DNA of 33,360 bases, taken from an uncultured Bacteroidales bacterium (GTDB lineage Bacteria; Bacteroidota; Bacteroidia; Bacteroidales; UBA932). The notes below the pieces were generated by a model. That model was not told the DNA's origin and searched no databases. It worked only from the letters and a program-made list of their open reading frames with translations. The stretch is taken from NCBI GenBank assembly GCA_944325965.1, contig CALVCB010000020.1, positions 1 to 33,360 on the forward strand, written 5' to 3'. Below, one piece after another: positions 18,558-26,713 of this stretch; positions within the stretch are counted from its first letter, which is position 1; each line of letters opens with the position of its first letter. A program made the translations under genes and the position numbers.

Positions 18558-20450
18558 TTACCACCCCGGGTTCTGCTTGAGGTTGTCCAGGGCTGCGACC
18601 TCCTCCATCGGGAGCGGGTACCAGTAGTTCCTCGTACTGAACACCCTTTCCGTTGTCGTCACGTCCGTATATTCAAATCTGAACTTCGGTATCTTTATCT
18701 TGCAGGCTTCGGCCCCGGTAAGGTCCCCAGGATACGGGTTGCCGTCCTCATCGAGCGGATAGGCCAGGACACGTTTCATAGGATGGGTATCCTTGAACAG
18801 CTCCTCGGCTATCATCCATCTCCTGATGTCATACCACCTGTGGCCTTCGAACATCAGCTCAACGGCCCTTTCCCTGCGGTATGCCTCCCGGAAGTCGACT
18901 CCTGAAGGGAGGTCGCCTATCCCGGCCCTGTTGCGGATGATGTTAAGGGCATCCCTTGCCGACATCGAACAGCCGTCGACTTTGGCGTCAGGGTCTCCGG
19001 TAGCCTCGAATGACGCCTCGGCAAAGTCCAGGTAGACCTGCGACACACGTATGTAAACCGTGGTCAGGCGGTACATGTTGAAGCCCTCCGCCCCGAAAAG
19101 CGGGATGCTTGCCTCCGGCCAGATGAATTTCTTGCACAGATAGCCGGTGTGCTGGGCGGCGTTGGTGAACTGGTTGGTCGTTATGAAGTTCGTAGAATAG
19201 CCCCCGACATATGTAGTAAGGTAATACTGGACACCGTTGAGGTCCGTGCCCCAGGCCTCGCCCGGAACTATAATATTGTTTGAAAGGCGCGGGTCCCTGT
19301 CAGAATATGGGTCGCTGTATTTTACAGCCTCATATCCGGAGCGCGGGTCATCGATAGGATAGTAGTACCCGCCCTCGCCCTTCCGCTCGAACATGTCCAC
19401 CATATTCTGCGACGGGGCGTTGTACGGGGTGCCTTCCGCCCCGGTCTTGTCATCATAAGGCTGGGTGAGCCACTGCGCCCTCACGAAAGCGCTCCAGTTG
19501 CCGGGATGGGTACGGTTGAACCAGAGATATTCCGGCTGGGCGAACTGGTTGTTGTTCGGCATCAGGTATATGCTCCTGTACTCGTCATGGTCCATGAGAC
19601 GGTACCATGAACTTGCGTCAATGGCGTCTATGCATTTCTGCGCAGTGCGGGCCGCCTCCGCTGCCATCTCTTTCCCGTAACCGTTGTCCACGATGGCATC
19701 AAGCCCGTTCTGCATCAGGGGACTGGCGGCATAGAGCTGGGTCATTGCCTTCAGGGCAAGGGCGGAGACCTTGTCAGGACGGCCGAACTCCTCGTCAGGC
19801 CAGAGGTCCGGAAGCATCGCAATGGCGTTGTCCAGGTCACCCTGCATCCATTCGTTCGACTCCTGGTAGGTCATGCGTGGCACGTCAAAGTCATCCGTAG
19901 CGCTCCATGCCTTGTCGAACTTTGGCATGCCGCCGTATCTCTTGATGAGCTCGAAGTAGAAATATGCGCGGAGGAAATATGCCTGTCCCAGAAGCTTGTT
20001 CCTCTGGTCTTCCGTGAGGGACGGCACACGGTCTATACCCCCTATGACCTTGTTCGCTATCCTGAGCCCCCTGTATGCCCTGGCTATCGCCGTCCTTCCG
20101 CGGCTGTCTATCTCGAACTGCCCTTCCCCGCACCCGAGCCAGTTGCCGGCATTGACGAACTTGGAGGCATCGCTGTTCCTCACGCAGACATATTCGTCGG
20201 AGAGGTTCCCGACATTGCTGTACAGGTTGCCGTAGCTGTTGATGGCATACATGTATATCAGGATGTCGGACTCGGTATTGTTGTTGGCGGAAGTCTGGTA
20301 TATCTTGTCGAGGAACCCCCTAAGGCTGTTGTAGTCCTTGTAGATGTCGTCTTCAGTCAGGCCCATGTCCGGGGAATGGTCCAGATATTTCTCGCAGCTG
20401 CAAAGCAGCAGGCCTGCGGCAAGCATTAAAATTATTCCGTATCTTTTCAT
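18558..20450 (-). CDS. SusD-like outer-membrane lipoprotein (SusD-2)
   Basis: About 630 residues. The start at 20450 opens MKRYGIILMLAAGLLLCSC, with a lipobox at Cys17 or Cys19; the upstream in-frame ATG at 20555 lies inside susC-2 and is rejected. SusD/RagB landmarks are YLDHSPDMGLTEDDIY near the N-terminus, LGQAYFLRAYFYFELIKRYGGMP, QGDLDNAIAMLPDLWP, RVSQVYLDFAEASFEATG, ALNIIRNRAGIGDLP, and RRERAVELMFEGHRWYDIRRW followed by YWYPLPMEEV near the end. It is the glycan-binding lid of SusC-2, which it follows by 14 bases. It is not closely similar to SusD-1 by eye, so the two pairs are probably not a recent duplication and may import different fragments. Confidence 0.95.
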   Translation of the reverse strand: MKRYGIILMLAAGLLLCSCEKYLDHSPDMGLTEDDIYKDYNSLRGFLDKIYQTSANNNTESDILIYMYAINSYGNLYSNVGNLSDEYVCVRNSDASKFVNAGNWLGCGEGQFEIDSRGRTAIARAYRGLRIANKVIGGIDRVPSLTEDQRNKLLGQAYFLRAYFYFELIKRYGGMPKFDKAWSATDDFDVPRMTYQESNEWMQGDLDNAIAMLPDLWPDEEFGRPDKVSALALKAMTQLYAASPLMQNGLDAIVDNGYGKEMAAEAARTAQKCIDAIDASSWYRLMDHDEYRSIYLMPNNNQFAQPEYLWFNRTHPGNWSAFVRAQWLTQPYDDKTGAEGTPYNAPSQNMVDMFERKGEGGYYYPIDDPRSGYEAVKYSDPYSDRDPRLSNNIIVPGEAWGTDLNGVQYYLTTYVGGYSTNFITTNQFTNAAQHTGYLCKKFIWPEASIPLFGAEGFNMYRLTTVYIRVSQVYLDFAEASFEATGDPDAKVDGCSMSARDALNIIRNRAGIGDLPSGVDFREAYRRERAVELMFEGHRWYDIRRWMIAEELFKDTHPMKRVLAYPLDEDGNPYPGDLTGAEACKIKIPKFRFEYTDVTTTERVFSTRNYWYPLPMEEVAALDNLKQNPGW

Positions 20451-20464
20451 CGTTTCACTATTTT

Positions 20465-23400
20465 TTACAGGCCGATCCTGAATCCAATATTGTATCTTCT
20501 CACCATCGGGTAGATATTCTGCCCGCCGTGCTCTGGATCCCTGCGCGGGTCGCACTTGGAGAAGGTAAGAAGGTTGTTGCCGTTGATATATACCTGGAGC
20601 CTCGTGAGCCTGAGCTTGTCCAGTATCCTCTGAGGGAATGAGTAATTGAACTCAAGGTTCTTCAGGCGCAGGTATGAATGGTTCGAATATGAATATGTAC
20701 TTGCCACCGAATTGTAGGCATTGTTGACATGGATGGACGGTCTCACGGCACCTTCGGTATGGGTCCCCGTCTTCCATGTGTCGAGTGTATTCGGCTGGGT
20801 CTTGATATTTCCGCCAGGGAAATCCCAGAGATATGCTGCGATGGCCTCTTTATAGACCCCCAGCGCACTGTAGAGCAGCAGGCTGAAGCCGAACCCCTTG
20901 TAGGAGCCTCCGAGTGTGAGGCCCATGGTGGTCGTAGGGTAGTTCAGATGTTTCACTGGAGCCATATCGTTGCTGTTTATCACGCCGTCGGCATTGTAGT
21001 CCATATAATACAGGTCGCCAGGGACAAGTGTGCTATGGCTGCCGCCGGCAACAGCGGACTGGGCCGAATTGAATATATCGTCCAGGGATTCGAAATTGCC
21101 GGTAGTCAGATATTTGTTGACAAACCCGATGGACTTGCCCTCTGACTTGAGGTAGTCGCTCAGGTTCTTCGGGTCATCGAAGAAGACTATACGGTTCTCG
21201 CTCGTGGCGAAATTGTATTTGGCGTAGTAATAGAAGTTCCCGATATGGTCGTTATAGCTCATATCGAGCTCCAGTCCGTGGTTCTTGGTCTTTCCGAGGT
21301 TGACCTGAGGGAAGGATATGCCGCTGCCTGCCCACGAAGGGATGGTGTTGCGCGTCATGAGGATGCCTGTCCTCTGCTCGTCGAACAGGTCAAGGGTGAT
21401 GTTGAGCTTGTTCCACAGGCCGATCTCGATTCCCAGGTTCTGCTTGACGGAAGTCTCCCAGGTAGCATCCGGGTCGGCCAGCTTGCCCTCCGCATATACA
21501 GGGCCGTATGAAGTGGTGTTCCATTTTCCGAATTCGGCGTTCCCGGCCTGGTTGTATACCTGGATATAGTTGAACCTCGTGGCACCCTTGTCGTTTCCGA
21601 CCATACCGTAGGAATACCTGATCTTCAAATTGTTGAGTTTTCCCTTTGTCCATTTCTTCATCCATGGTTCCTCACTGATCCTCCATCCTACGGATGCAGA
21701 AGGGAAGAAACCGAAACGCTTGCCCGGGGCGAATTTCTCGGATCCGGTATAAGCCCCGTTGAATTCAGCAAGATAGCGGCCCTTGTAGCCGTACGTGACA
21801 CGGCCTACCCAGTCTTCCTCGTATGCAGGGAAATCCATTATCGAGCCGCTGCTGGACTCGTTCATCTTGCGGTTGAACAGCAGGAGTCCGGTGACATCAT
21901 GGTCCCCGAAGGTCCTGGCATAGTTGATTGAAAGCTCGTAATAAAGCTTCCTCGTGTATGACTTGAAATTGTCGTAACCTCCGCCGACAGGGAGATCCCC
22001 CGGGGCGTCCTGGTCAGGATACCTCTTCTCCGTATAGTTGTAGGAGACAGTCCCGTCAGCATTGTAGATCGGGTTGGTATAGTCGTATACACGGTTTATC
22101 CTCACGGTGGTACGCTGTGCCGTCAGATCATCGTTGCCGAGGATCTTTCCCGTAATGATATTGGTCTGCCACTGTGATGCGGTGGTATAGGACAATGCCC
22201 CCTGGACCGACAGGCCTTCCGTGATGAAGTCGAGCTTCTGGTCCAGCTTGATGTCATAGAAGCCCTGGTATGTCTTGACATTGCGGCTTCCGCCCACCTC
22301 CATAAGGTATGCCACATTCTGGTCGGAGCTCTGGCCGTCGCCCCAGTTGCCGTCACTGTACTTGATCGGGAACTCGTTGCTCGGGGCGGTCAGGAACACG
22401 CCGAAGAAATACTGGTCCGGAGAAGCATCCCCGGGACGGTATGCAGGCTGGTTCTGGTAGCCTATCTTTCCTGCAACATTGAACGAAAGTTTCGTGTATT
22501 TCGTGATCTGGAAGTCGAAGTTGCTCCTCCAGTTGTACCTGCGGTAGCTGAACGAAGGGTCGAACTCAGGCTGCTTGTGGGTCTTGTATATGTCCCCGTC
22601 ATGCATATATCCCAGGGAGACGAAATATTTCATCCACTTGGCTCCACCGCGTACATTCAGGTTGTAGTTCTGCTCATAACCCACCTTCCGTACAAGTTCG
22701 TTCCACCAGTCCACATCAGGGAACACGTCATTGTACGGCCCGTAGTTTCCGGTGGCGAAGGCATTCTCCCACGCCGCAATGGTGGATTCCGGTACAAGGT
22801 TCCCCCAATTGGCGTCATTGGCCTGTGCCACATTGTACTGCTTCATGGAAGTCACATAGTCGGAGTAGTCCGGTGAACCGGAAGGCTGCTTGAATCCGAA
22901 ATTGGATGTAAAGGATATCTCGGGTTTCTTGTCCGTACCGCGCTTGGTGGTGAGGAGGATGACACCGTTCGCGCCCTTCACTCCGTAGACAGCCGTCGCA
23001 GAAGCGTCCTTCAACACTGATATGGACTCTATCTCATTCACGTCCACATCATTGAAATCCCTCTCGATACCATCCACCAGCACCAGAGGAGAAGCATCGC
23101 CCCATGTGGATTTGCCCCGGATGAAAATATCCGCCGTAGCTGCTCCCGGCTTGGATGTGGAATTTATCGACACTACCCCGGGCATCTGGCCCTGGAGGGC
23201 TTCCGATATGGTGTTCACATTGGCGACCTTCAGCAGGTCATCGCCTTTGGTAGCGGTAATGGAACCGACGCTCGAGGCTTTTTTCTGTGTACCGTATCCG
23301 ACCACAATCACTTCATCCAGGAGCTCCGTGTCCTCGGAAACCGTTATCCTGCCGAGGTCAGACCTTCCGTTCACGGGTACCTGCACTTCCTTGTACCCCA

Positions 23401-23647
23401 TAGTAGAAATCACCAGGACGGCATCATCCCCGGCATTTATAATAAAATATCCGTCCAGGTCCGTCATACTCCCGGTAAGGGAGCCCTGTATCAGGACACC
23501 TGCCCCGACCAAAGGTTCCCCGGTGGAGGCATCGACGACCTGTCCTTTCCTTTCAGTATCCTGTGCCCCCCCCGGTACTGACCACAAGAATGCGGCACAA
23601 GACAGGATGGCACAGAGTATCTGCTTGCAGTTAAAACAGTTAGTCAT
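20465..23647 (-). CDS. SusC-like TonB-dependent transporter (SusC-2)
   Basis: 1060 residues with the full SusC architecture. The signal peptide ends near GGA-Q29. A CarboxypepD_reg-like domain spans about 33-100 (GQVVDASTGEPLVGAGVLIQ, TDLDGYFIINA). DEVIVVGYGT at 111-120 precedes the plug (EALQGQMPGVVSI, ADIFIRGKST, LVLVDGIERDFNDVDVNEIE, SVLKDASATAVYGVKGANGV). A long beta-barrel ends YNIGFRIGL. It would import oligosaccharides across the outer membrane, driven by TonB-ExbBD, with SusD-2 as partner. It starts 18 bases after the GH43 gene. The order C2-D2-C1-D1 within one operon gives two complete import machines for one locus. Confidence 0.96.
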   Translation of the reverse strand: MTNCFNCKQILCAILSCAAFLWSVPGGAQDTERKGQVVDASTGEPLVGAGVLIQGSLTGSMTDLDGYFIINAGDDAVLVISTMGYKEVQVPVNGRSDLGRITVSEDTELLDEVIVVGYGTQKKASSVGSITATKGDDLLKVANVNTISEALQGQMPGVVSINSTSKPGAATADIFIRGKSTWGDASPLVLVDGIERDFNDVDVNEIESISVLKDASATAVYGVKGANGVILLTTKRGTDKKPEISFTSNFGFKQPSGSPDYSDYVTSMKQYNVAQANDANWGNLVPESTIAAWENAFATGNYGPYNDVFPDVDWWNELVRKVGYEQNYNLNVRGGAKWMKYFVSLGYMHDGDIYKTHKQPEFDPSFSYRRYNWRSNFDFQITKYTKLSFNVAGKIGYQNQPAYRPGDASPDQYFFGVFLTAPSNEFPIKYSDGNWGDGQSSDQNVAYLMEVGGSRNVKTYQGFYDIKLDQKLDFITEGLSVQGALSYTTASQWQTNIITGKILGNDDLTAQRTTVRINRVYDYTNPIYNADGTVSYNYTEKRYPDQDAPGDLPVGGGYDNFKSYTRKLYYELSINYARTFGDHDVTGLLLFNRKMNESSSGSIMDFPAYEEDWVGRVTYGYKGRYLAEFNGAYTGSEKFAPGKRFGFFPSASVGWRISEEPWMKKWTKGKLNNLKIRYSYGMVGNDKGATRFNYIQVYNQAGNAEFGKWNTTSYGPVYAEGKLADPDATWETSVKQNLGIEIGLWNKLNITLDLFDEQRTGILMTRNTIPSWAGSGISFPQVNLGKTKNHGLELDMSYNDHIGNFYYYAKYNFATSENRIVFFDDPKNLSDYLKSEGKSIGFVNKYLTTGNFESLDDIFNSAQSAVAGGSHSTLVPGDLYYMDYNADGVINSNDMAPVKHLNYPTTTMGLTLGGSYKGFGFSLLLYSALGVYKEAIAAYLWDFPGGNIKTQPNTLDTWKTGTHTEGAVRPSIHVNNAYNSVASTYSYSNHSYLRLKNLEFNYSFPQRILDKLRLTRLQVYINGNNLLTFSKCDPRRDPEHGGQNIYPMVRRYNIGFRIGL

Positions 23648-23665
23648 ATTGTTGATTTTATAGTG

Positions 23666-24637
23666 TTACATATTGTATACAGGCACGATGATATTGTCCC
23701 TGTCCGCCTCTATGCGGAAGACCCCGTTTTCCTTTCTCATTATCAGAGGGACAATCCTGGTCTTCCTCGGAGAGACGGTCCTGTCGGAATTGTGCACATG
23801 GTAGACATAGTAGAATTTGCCGTCAAGCCCCTTGAACACGTCCCCGTGGCCTGAGCCGTTCTCTCCCACTATGCTGCGGTCAATGACCGGGCTTGCAGGA
23901 TGCTTGGTCCACGGTCCCGTCGGGGACTCGGACCAGGCATATCCTACAGCATAGTCTATGTTCATGAAGTGGTTGGCAGAGTAGAACAGGTAGTACAGGC
24001 CGTCCCACTTCTTCACCGTAGGGCCTTCCATGATAGGTGCGGACTGGTAGTTCGGTGTCCTCTCCCAGTCCTCCGTGCAGTCAAGGCACTGCTTCAGGGT
24101 CTCCGGACGGATGCACCCGTTTTCCATATCGAACTCGGCCACCCATATCCAGTTGCCTTTGTTGAAGCGGACATGATAAAGGTAGTATTTCCCGTCATCA
24201 TCCCTGAACAGGTATGAATCAATGTTCTTGGCCGAGCCGTCGATCGGCCCTACATTCTCCTGGACGAAAGGGCCGAAGACGCTGTCCGAAGAAGCAAGTA
24301 CGGTATGTTCGTTGGCGGTGTAGGTGAACCAGTATGTCCCGCCGTCCTTGAAATACTGCGGGGCCCAGAAGCCCTTGTCCCCGAAGGAGCCTTCACCCTT
24401 GCGAAGTATCATGGAATCCCTGTCTGCAGGGTAGCTCCAGTGCACAAGGTCCTCTGACTCAAGTACGGTGAATCCCGCCGGAGCTCCGCTGCGGGTCCCC
24501 GTCAGATAATACTTCCCGTTCTCGACAAATATCGTAGGGTCTGCGAAGCAGATTTCCTTTTCCTGCCCTGAAGCGCTGAAGCACGCCAGAGCAGCAGCGG
24601 CACCGCATATGAATGTAATGATCTTCTTCATAGTCAT
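23666..24637 (-). CDS. GH43 family glycoside hydrolase (arabinofuranosidase/xylosidase type)
   Basis: 323 residues with a signal peptide (cleavage near ASG-Q25). It is a single five-bladed-propeller catalytic domain, with no room for an added carbohydrate-binding module. The GH43 triad is visible: base Asp33 in CFADPTIF, pKa-modulating Asp140 in AKNIDSYLFRDDDG, and acid Glu204 in PIMEGPTV. WAPQYFKDGGTYWFTYTA and GHGDVFKGLDGKFYYVYH are further family segments. GH43 enzymes usually release alpha-L-arabinofuranose or beta-D-xylose by inversion, and the sequence alone does not say which. The ATG at 24637 overlaps the upstream stop as ATGA, which favours translational coupling; a second ATG lies two codons on (24631). 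Being next to susC-2 in the main operon fits a role in trimming imported fragments. Confidence 0.9.
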   Translation of the reverse strand: MTMKKIITFICGAAAALACFSASGQEKEICFADPTIFVENGKYYLTGTRSGAPAGFTVLESEDLVHWSYPADRDSMILRKGEGSFGDKGFWAPQYFKDGGTYWFTYTANEHTVLASSDSVFGPFVQENVGPIDGSAKNIDSYLFRDDDGKYYLYHVRFNKGNWIWVAEFDMENGCIRPETLKQCLDCTEDWERTPNYQSAPIMEGPTVKKWDGLYYLFYSANHFMNIDYAVGYAWSESPTGPWTKHPASPVIDRSIVGENGSGHGDVFKGLDGKFYYVYHVHNSDRTVSPRKTRIVPLIMRKENGVFRIEADRDNIIVPVYNM

Positions 24638-26265
24638 TCAACCTCCCATTTGAGTACCGGTCTCTCGCCGCTCATGTCCCAGATTTCAGGATCGAACCCG
24701 ACGTCCCTGGCGGTCTCGATAAGGGTGCCGGTGGCGGTCAGACCATTATAGCGGTCACGGGTAGTCGGTACGGTGATGTCTCCGTCTTCCGTAATTACCG
24801 GATTGTTGGTAATCTTGATTATCATGTCAGGCCTGGCCCAGCAGTCCAGAGCCGTAGCCTGTTTGAAGAATCCGCTCACACGTCCAGACCTCGGTGCCTG
24901 CGTGGACTTGACGCACTCGTTCCATGCAATGCAGTGCTCTATCCTGGTAAGCTGCGTGGCAGGCTCCACATAGCCGAGGATTCCTCCAGCCTGGTTGCGT
25001 GTGGTCTGCCAGCATTCGGAGTAGCAGTATGAAATGAGTGCAGGCCTGTCAGCATTCCCAGGAGGCGTCGTATAGGCGACAATCCCTCCGTTAGGCCCCG
25101 GATTTCCGTCGATAAACGTGGTTTCCCCCGAATCGAGCCTTCCTGAAGAATGGCAGTTCTCCACTGTCCCGAACTTCATCTGGCCTACTATGCCCCCGGC
25201 CCTCGAGCCTGTGGTGATATTGCCCGAGAAACGGCACTCCGAGACTTTGGCTCCGACAGCAAGGTATCCGCATATGCCGGCAGCGCTCCAGTAGGCCTTG
25301 ATGTCCGCATCCACGGAGCAGCGTGATATACGGCTGCTGTTGCCCTCCATTGTGCTGCATATTCCGCCGGTATGCTGGTTCGTGGTGGACCCGGCATCGA
25401 TTGTGCCGGTCACTGTGACATTCTCTATCACTGCAGGGTATGCGTCCTCGCCTGCCTGGCCCGCTACGGTTCCGGCCCTGGTGATATTGTCCCCTGTCAC
25501 GGATACGTTCTCGAAATTGACATTGGCGAAGCGGCCGCGCAGGAACGAGAAGAACCCGAGGTTACCGTTCACCGCCGTTGTCATGCTGAGGTTGCTTATG
25601 GTGTAGCCGCATCCGTCAAAGTCTATCTGCTTCTGCTGCGTAGTGTTGACCGGGGTCCACGCTACACCTGCCATGTTAATGTCAGCCCCGAGCCGGAAAT
25701 AGGTGGTCTGTCCGGCCTTGAGCCTCCCCTCTATACCGGCGAGGTCATCCGGAGTGGTGATTATTATAGGATTGCCTTCCCCGCCCTGTTCCTGGTATAT
25801 ATAGAACGTAAGCGACTTCCTGTCACTGGACACGGCTATCTCGTCAGAGGAGAGCTCAAGTCCGAGGACATATTTCCTGGACGGGTCCAGGGATGTAAGG
25901 TCCGTAAAGCTCAGCTCCACCTCGTGTACGGTGTCCGTCTCCTTGAACTCCACGGCTTCTGAGCTCAGGCTCCAGTTCTCCTCAGGGAGCAGCGTATATT
26001 CATCACCGAAATCGGCCGCAGCCCTGACAATGAACCTGGCGGTAGCCGCCTGTTCAGCATAGTTCTTCCCTATCAGGATAGAATAGTCGTACGACGGGTT
26101 ATCCAGATAGTAGTCATAGGATCCGGTCTCATACAGGGAGAACTCGATCCTGCCGGTGTCCATCGGCTCCTCCTGTGGCGGGGTGAGGTCCATCACCCTC
26201 GAGCAGGAGACAAGGCATGCCGCCATTGCGGCAGCCGGAATTACAATATATCTTTTCATAGTCAT
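24634..26265 (-). CDS. DUF1735-like lipoprotein with C-terminal GLUG-type beta-helix repeats
   Basis: About 543 residues. The lipobox is CLVSC21. Residues about 35-170 resemble a DUF1735 domain (DTGRIEFSLYETGSYDYYLD, FIVRAAADFGDEYTLLPEEN, YVLGLELSSD). From about 190 to 480 there are imperfect repeats of the GLUG/right-handed beta-helix kind (YFRLGADINMAGVAWTPVNT, CGYTISNLSM, TVAGQAGEDAYPAVIENVTV, TGGICSTMEGNSSRISRCSV, AGGIVGQMKFGTVENCHSSG, AGGILGYVEPATQLTRIEHC). The tail, IWDMSGERPVLKWE, is typical of GLUG proteins. No catalytic residues are recognisable. It probably binds or presents the glycan at the cell surface, though a lyase-like or adhesin role cannot be excluded because beta-helices also occur in polysaccharide lyases. 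It overlaps both neighbours by four bases (ATGA). Confidence 0.72.
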   Translation of the reverse strand: MTMKRYIVIPAAAMAACLVSCSRVMDLTPPQEEPMDTGRIEFSLYETGSYDYYLDNPSYDYSILIGKNYAEQAATARFIVRAAADFGDEYTLLPEENWSLSSEAVEFKETDTVHEVELSFTDLTSLDPSRKYVLGLELSSDEIAVSSDRKSLTFYIYQEQGGEGNPIIITTPDDLAGIEGRLKAGQTTYFRLGADINMAGVAWTPVNTTQQKQIDFDGCGYTISNLSMTTAVNGNLGFFSFLRGRFANVNFENVSVTGDNITRAGTVAGQAGEDAYPAVIENVTVTGTIDAGSTTNQHTGGICSTMEGNSSRISRCSVDADIKAYWSAAGICGYLAVGAKVSECRFSGNITTGSRAGGIVGQMKFGTVENCHSSGRLDSGETTFIDGNPGPNGGIVAYTTPPGNADRPALISYCYSECWQTTRNQAGGILGYVEPATQLTRIEHCIAWNECVKSTQAPRSGRVSGFFKQATALDCWARPDMIIKITNNPVITEDGDITVPTTRDRYNGLTATGTLIETARDVGFDPEIWDMSGERPVLKWEVE

Positions 26266-26675
26266 AAAGCTGGAATTATCATATTGACTGTCCCGGAAGA
26301 AAGCCAGACCTTGCCGTCCTCCACCTTTACAGCCTCAAGTTCAAGACGTTCTCCGACAAAGTCCACTCCCCTGGCCGTGACCTCGGCGGTAACCCTGTCA
26401 GATACTTCGGACGGGGCAGAGGAGAACTCAACATGTACATACCTGGACTGGCCGCTGTCCTGCAGCCTGAAGGTGAGCCTTCCCGGATTGGTGCATACCT
26501 GCACCCCGTAACCCTCCACGAAACTGTCGAGACCGCCCGGAGCATAGAAGCCTACCGCATCAGAGCCCGCGGTATAGAAGCCCCCGAAACTGGCGTCAGG
26601 CTTCTTTTCATCCGCACACCCGGAAGCAAAGAGCAGCATGGCGGCGGACATGATGATTATAAGATATTTTTTCAT
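26262..26675 (-). CDS. Small lipoprotein of unknown function
   Basis: 137 residues starting at MKKYLIIIMSAAMLLFASGC20, a clear lipobox; the in-frame ATG at 26843 would run through the previous gene and adds 56 polar residues. The mature part (about 117 residues) looks all-beta: alternating segments GVQVCTNPGRLTFRLQ, RYVHVEFSSAP, RVTAEVTARGV, LELEAVKVEDGKVWLSSG and NMIIPAL. A glycine/aromatic stretch FGGFYTAGSDAVGFYAPGG follows the lipid anchor. I do not recognise a family. It sits between the clan-A hydrolase and the beta-helix lipoprotein and overlaps the latter by four bases, so a surface or periplasmic glycan-binding role is plausible but unproven. Its start is preceded directly by a hairpin (26676-26691). 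Confidence 0.75.
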   Translation of the reverse strand: MKKYLIIIMSAAMLLFASGCADEKKPDASFGGFYTAGSDAVGFYAPGGLDSFVEGYGVQVCTNPGRLTFRLQDSGQSRYVHVEFSSAPSEVSDRVTAEVTARGVDFVGERLELEAVKVEDGKVWLSSGTVNMIIPAL

Positions 26676-26702
26676 CGCTGTTGTATCAGCGTCAGCAGAC
26701 GC
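26676..26702 (-). promoter_or_regulatory. Two overlapping, mutually exclusive mRNA hairpins before the small lipoprotein
   Basis: In the mRNA (- strand) GCGTC-tgct-GACGC (26702 down to 26689) is followed by CGCTG-atacaa-CAGCG (26691 down to 26676), and the second ends directly at the ATG. They share the bases CGC, so only one can form at a time. The second would sequester the start region. There is no other clear ribosome binding site in this 38-base gap. On the + strand the first hairpin is followed by TTTTTT, so it could also stop antisense transcripts. Confidence 0.4.
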
Positions 26703-26713
26703 GTTTTTTCTGG

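Noticed and set aside
18536-20464. Internal promoters between the SusC and SusD genes
   Set aside because: The gaps are 10-22 bases with no TAnnTTTG match; a single transcript is simpler.
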